Shown here: positions 61,190 to 64,000 of the stretch, one piece after another
Position numbering within the stretch: position 1 is the stretch's first letter
Layout of the letters: each line of letters opens with the position of its first letter
Origin: Triplophysa rosa
Lineage: Eukaryota > Chordata > Actinopteri > Cypriniformes > Nemacheilidae
DNA: 64,000 nucleotides
Assembly: GCF_024868665.1 (NCBI RefSeq)
Contig: NC_079890.1
Location: 1,592,573-1,656,572 of the forward strand
Reading direction: 5' to 3'
The notes under the pieces: generated by a model
What the model was told of the DNA's origin: nothing
Database searches by the model: none
What the model saw: only the letters and a program-made list of their open reading frames with translations
Position numbers and translations under genes: made by a program

Positions 61190-61660
61190 ATATATGAATA
61201 TTAGATTTATTTTTTCGTCCACCAGAAAGGGACCTCGCTTCAGTTCCCGAGGCATGAAATTAATAGCATTCAAACCAGCAGGCAAAGGGGAAATGTGTTT
61301 TTCTAGATCCTCTGTTTCCCTTCCACCCCCAGGCAGCCCTTTACACATCTATATTTCACAGCGCAAGCTAACAATGCCGCTGTCTTAATGACCCTGGCGA
61401 GGCCACATTATTCCAGCATTTGTTTGTGCATTCCCAACCCCAAATATGCAATTACTGCTCTTCTTGTAAACAAAGTAATATCACTAGATTTCATATCTAA
61501 CCCTGCTTTACAAAACTACCCATTGTCCCCGTGTGTGTCTATCCCATCAGAAAATACTGCAGGAACTAATCAATGTTTAATATCTATAAACCTTCAAACA
61601 AACAATGTACAGGAGACTGGGGCTAGCAGTCACTCTTACTGCAGAGAATAATCTCAGGGT
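61190..61660. other. candidate conserved non-coding block in arnt2 intron
   Basis: Repeat-free sequence with gcatgaaattaatagcattc, atatgcaattactgctc and aacaaagtaatatcac, a composition typical of vertebrate enhancers. It sits just left of a young MITE. Inference only. Confidence 0.35.
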
Positions 61661-61694
61661 TGATTTTTGATCAGTTTCTGTATAGGTACATTAC

Positions 61695-62129
61695 TTAAAG
61701 GGACAGTACATCCAAAAATAAAAATTCTCTCATCATTTACACCCCCTTGAGTTGTTCCAAATCTGTATAAATTTCTTTGTTCCGATTAATACAGATATTT
61801 GGAAGAATGCTTGCAACCAAACTGTTCTGGACCACCATTGACTACCATAGTAGGAAAAATCACAATGGTAGTCAAAAGTGACCCAGAACTGTTTGCCTTC
61901 CTACATTCTTTAAAATATCTTCTTGTGTTCAACAGAACAAAGAAATTTATAAAGCAAATTTTCCTACTTTGGAAGTCAATGGTGGCCTCTTTGGTTACAA
62001 GCATTCTTCCAAATATCTTTCTCTGTGTTCATCAAAACAAAGAAATTTAAACAGATTTGGAACAACTTGAGGGTGAGTAAATAAAAACCCTCATTTAATT
62101 TTAAATTTTTGACTGAACTGTTCCTTTAA
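61695..62129. mobile_element. TTAA-flanked foldback MITE, long form
   Basis: The ends are ttaaagggacagtacatcca and gaactgttcctttaa, with TTAA tips. 435 bp. It contains an extra inner arm pair (gaatgcttgcaaccaaactg, tttggttacaagcattctt) compared with the 300-bp form at 4151. Confidence 0.83.
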
Positions 62130-62184
62130 GTTCATGGCTGCTGAACATTTTTACCGGTATCGTACCCAGGAATGAATTGAAACA

Positions 62185-62370
62185 CATCGGGCCTCATTTA
62201 TGAAACGAGCGTACGACCGAAAACTGGGTGTAGGGTCGTTTCCATGTGAAACTTGGCATTTATCAATATGGATGTGAGCGGATGCTACGATCAAATCTCA
62301 CGAGAGGTCTCAGTTTGTGTAAGCAAGTTTTGAGATGTACGTCTGTGTACGCTTTACCCTTTTGATAACT
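62185..62370. repeat. dispersed repeat, relative of 33672
   Basis: Starts catcgggcctcatttatgaa. Shares catttatcaat, tggatgtgag and aatctcac with 33672-33860 in the same order. Confidence 0.6.
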
Positions 62371-62660
62371 GAAAAGGAATAATGACAAATAAAAAAGATT
62401 TGTTTTTTTTCGTTTAGTTTAACAAATGTAAAAATAGATTACTATGCAATTTCTTTTTTCATTACATTAATAAAGTATTTTTAATTATTTAATTATTTAT
62501 TATATAATCATTTAATTGTTTGAAATTACAAGGTTAACAGGTGCTTTGGTGTACAAAACTTTAAGGAAATTCTAGGCTACTTCTAAGATAATTTACGACA
62601 ATTAAAATGCACAATTAAAAGTCAAACATTTTAAAAACTACAATAGGCCTAATCAATATA

Positions 62661-62689
62661 CACTCACCTAAAGGATTATTAGGAACACC
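62661..62689 (+). repeat. left terminal inverted repeat of the Tc1/mariner element
   Basis: 29 bases starting cactcacctaaaggatt, identical to the inverse complement of 63853-63881. Confidence 0.95.
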
Positions 62690-62808
62690 TGTTCAATTTC
62701 TCATTAATGCAATTATCTAATCAACCAATCACATGGCAGTTGCTTCAATGCATTTAGGGGTGTGGTCCTGGTCAAGACAATCTCCTGAACTCCAAACTGA
62801 ATGTCAGA

Positions 62809-63849
62809 ATGGGAAAGAAAGGTGATTTAAGCAATTTTGAGCGTGGCATGGTTGTTGGTGCCAGACGGGCCGGTCTGAGTATTTCACAATCTGCTCAGTT
62901 ACTGGGATTTTCACGCACAACCATTTCTAGGGTTTACAAAGAATGGTGTGAAAAGGGAAAAACATCCAGTATGCGGCAGTCCTGTGGGCGAAAATGCCTT
63001 GTTGATGCTAGAGGTCAGAGGAGAATGGGCCGACTGATTCAAGCTGATAGAAGAGCAACTTTGACTGAAATAACCACTCGTTACAACCGAGGTATGCAGC
63101 AAAGCATTTGTGAAGCCACAACACGCACAACCTTGAGGCAGATGGGCTACAACAGCAGAAGACCCCACCGGGTACCACTCATCTCCACTACAAATAGGAA
63201 AAAGAGGCTACAATTTGCACGAGCTCACCAAAATTGGACAGTTGAAGACTGGAAAAATGTTGCCTGGTCTGATGAGTCTCGATTTCTGTTGAGACATTCA
63301 AATGGTAGAGTCAGAATTTGGCGTAAACAGAATGAGAACATGGATCCATCATGCCTTGTTACCACTGTGCAGGCTGGTGGTGGTGGTGTAATGGTGTGGG
63401 GGATGTTTTCTTGGCACACTTTAGGCCCCTTAGTGCCAATTGGGCATCGTTTAAATGCCACGGCCTACCTGAGCATTGTTTCTGACCATGTCCATCCCTT
63501 TATGACCACCATGTACCCATCCTCTAATGGCTACTTCCAGCAGGATAATGCACCATGTCACAAAGCTCGAATCATTTCAAATTGGTTTCTTGAACATGAC
63601 AATGAGTTCACTGTACTAGAATGGCCCCCACAGTCACCAGATCTCAACCCGATAGAACATCTTTGGGATGTGGTGGAACGGGAGCTTCGTGCCCTGGATG
63701 TGCATCCCACAAATCTCCATCAACTGCAAGATGCTATCCTATCAATATGGGCCAACATTTCTAAAGAATGCTTTCAGCACCTTGTTGAATCAATGCCACG
63801 TAGAATTAAGGCAGTTCTGAAGGCGAAAGGGGGTCAAACACCGTATTAG
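62809..63849 (+). CDS. Tc1/mariner transposase, 346 residues, DD36E
   Basis: Cut-and-paste transposase that binds the element's inverted repeats and inserts at TA. The N-terminal paired-like DNA-binding region has two helix-turn-helix parts (about residues 8-50, with S-I-S-Q-S-A-Q-L-L-G-F-S-R-T-T-I, and about 70-115), joined by a basic G-R-K at 60-62. The RNase H-like catalytic core follows: D155 in A-W-S-D-E-S-R-F, glycine-rich box 189-198, D246 in Q-Q-D-N-A-P-C-H and E283 in D-L-N-P-I-E-H-L-W. Between D246 and E283 there are 36 residues, against 34 in classical Tc1. Length (about 340) is normal and no stop or frameshift interrupts it, so it could be active. The spacing fits the DD36E 'Incomer' group as I recall it; assignment to that group is inference. 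Confidence 0.95.
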   Translation: MGKKGDLSNFERGMVVGARRAGLSISQSAQLLGFSRTTISRVYKEWCEKGKTSSMRQSCGRKCLVDARGQRRMGRLIQADRRATLTEITTRYNRGMQQSICEATTRTTLRQMGYNSRRPHRVPLISTTNRKKRLQFARAHQNWTVEDWKNVAWSDESRFLLRHSNGRVRIWRKQNENMDPSCLVTTVQAGGGGVMVWGMFSWHTLGPLVPIGHRLNATAYLSIVSDHVHPFMTTMYPSSNGYFQQDNAPCHKARIISNWFLEHDNEFTVLEWPPQSPDLNPIEHLWDVVERELRALDVHPTNLHQLQDAILSIWANISKECFQHLVESMPRRIKAVLKAKGGQTPY

Positions 63850-63852
63850 TAT

Positions 63853-63881
63853 GGTGTTCCTAATAATCCTTTAGGTGAGTG
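63853..63881 (-). repeat. right terminal inverted repeat of the Tc1/mariner element
   Basis: 29 bases ending tttaggtgagtg, followed by the TA target duplication at 63882-63883. It begins a few bases after the transposase stop codon. Confidence 0.95.
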
Positions 63882-63883
63882 TA

Positions 63884-64000
63884 TTTATATGCAATGGGTT
63901 AGTTTACCTATTTGCAAGATGTTAGCTTCTTTGATGGACAAATATGCATTCTAATGAAAACGGACAAAACGCATGATTTAATGTTTTTTTTATTTGTGCG
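63884..64000. other. right edge of window, no feature
   Basis: AT-rich sequence outside the transposon. Nothing is recognised. Confidence 0.4.

Larger units (their letters stand above)
62661..63881 (+). mobile_element. complete Tc1/mariner transposon (DD36E type)
   Basis: A 1221-bp element bounded by TA on both sides (62659-62660 and 63882-63883). Perfect 29-bp terminal inverted repeats at 62661-62689 and 63853-63881 start cactcacctaaagg. One uninterrupted transposase gene lies between them. It is in the arnt2 intron, in the same direction as the gene. Exact ends and an open frame suggest a recent insertion. Confidence 0.95.

Overview
The window reads as nuclear DNA of a teleost fish, most likely a cyprinid. 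Two genes are split into short exons with GT-AG introns, and their reconstructed proteins match vertebrate families closely. The spaces between exons are full of fish-type foldback MITEs, tRNA-derived SINEs, hAT and Kolobok-like elements, (GA)n microsatellites and one intact Tc1/mariner transposon. Codon phase was followed across every junction by hand, and the exons join without frameshift. There is one 100-N assembly gap at 59177-59276.

Layout. 1045-5581 (+): the last six coding exons of fumarylacetoacetate hydrolase (fah), with its stop codon and two candidate poly(A) signals. 12252-12494 (-): the coding exon of cortexin domain-containing 1 (ctxnd1), a 62-residue single-pass membrane protein. 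A CpG-rich block with a strong minus-strand donor near 24.67 kb is a candidate first exon for it. 28176-57552 (+): the first nine coding exons of arnt2, covering the N-terminus, bHLH and most of PAS-A, with a CpG-rich promoter and a 45-nt microexon. The gene continues past the right edge. 62661-63881 (+): a complete Tc1/mariner element with perfect 29-bp inverted repeats, an intact 346-codon transposase and DD36E catalytic spacing, lying in the arnt2 intron.

The order fah - ctxnd1 - arnt2 agrees with what I recall of human 15q25.1, so this is an ordinary conserved vertebrate neighbourhood. The three genes do not form a pathway. FAH ends tyrosine catabolism, CTXND1 is an uncharacterised small membrane protein, and ARNT2 is the class II bHLH-PAS partner of SIM1, HIF and AhR-type proteins.

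I found no new multi-gene system. The points most worth a second look are the DD36E transposon, an intronic array of about 13 sites matching the NF-Y consensus, a near-perfect 469-bp palindrome beside the assembly gap, an hAT element with an exact 8-bp target duplication, a TTAA-bounded element carrying a THAP-like exon remnant, nested MITE insertions in the last fah intron, and a (CT)17 microsatellite serving as the polypyrimidine tract of the ctxnd1 acceptor. Several intronic or intergenic blocks look like conserved non-coding elements, but that cannot be tested from one sequence.
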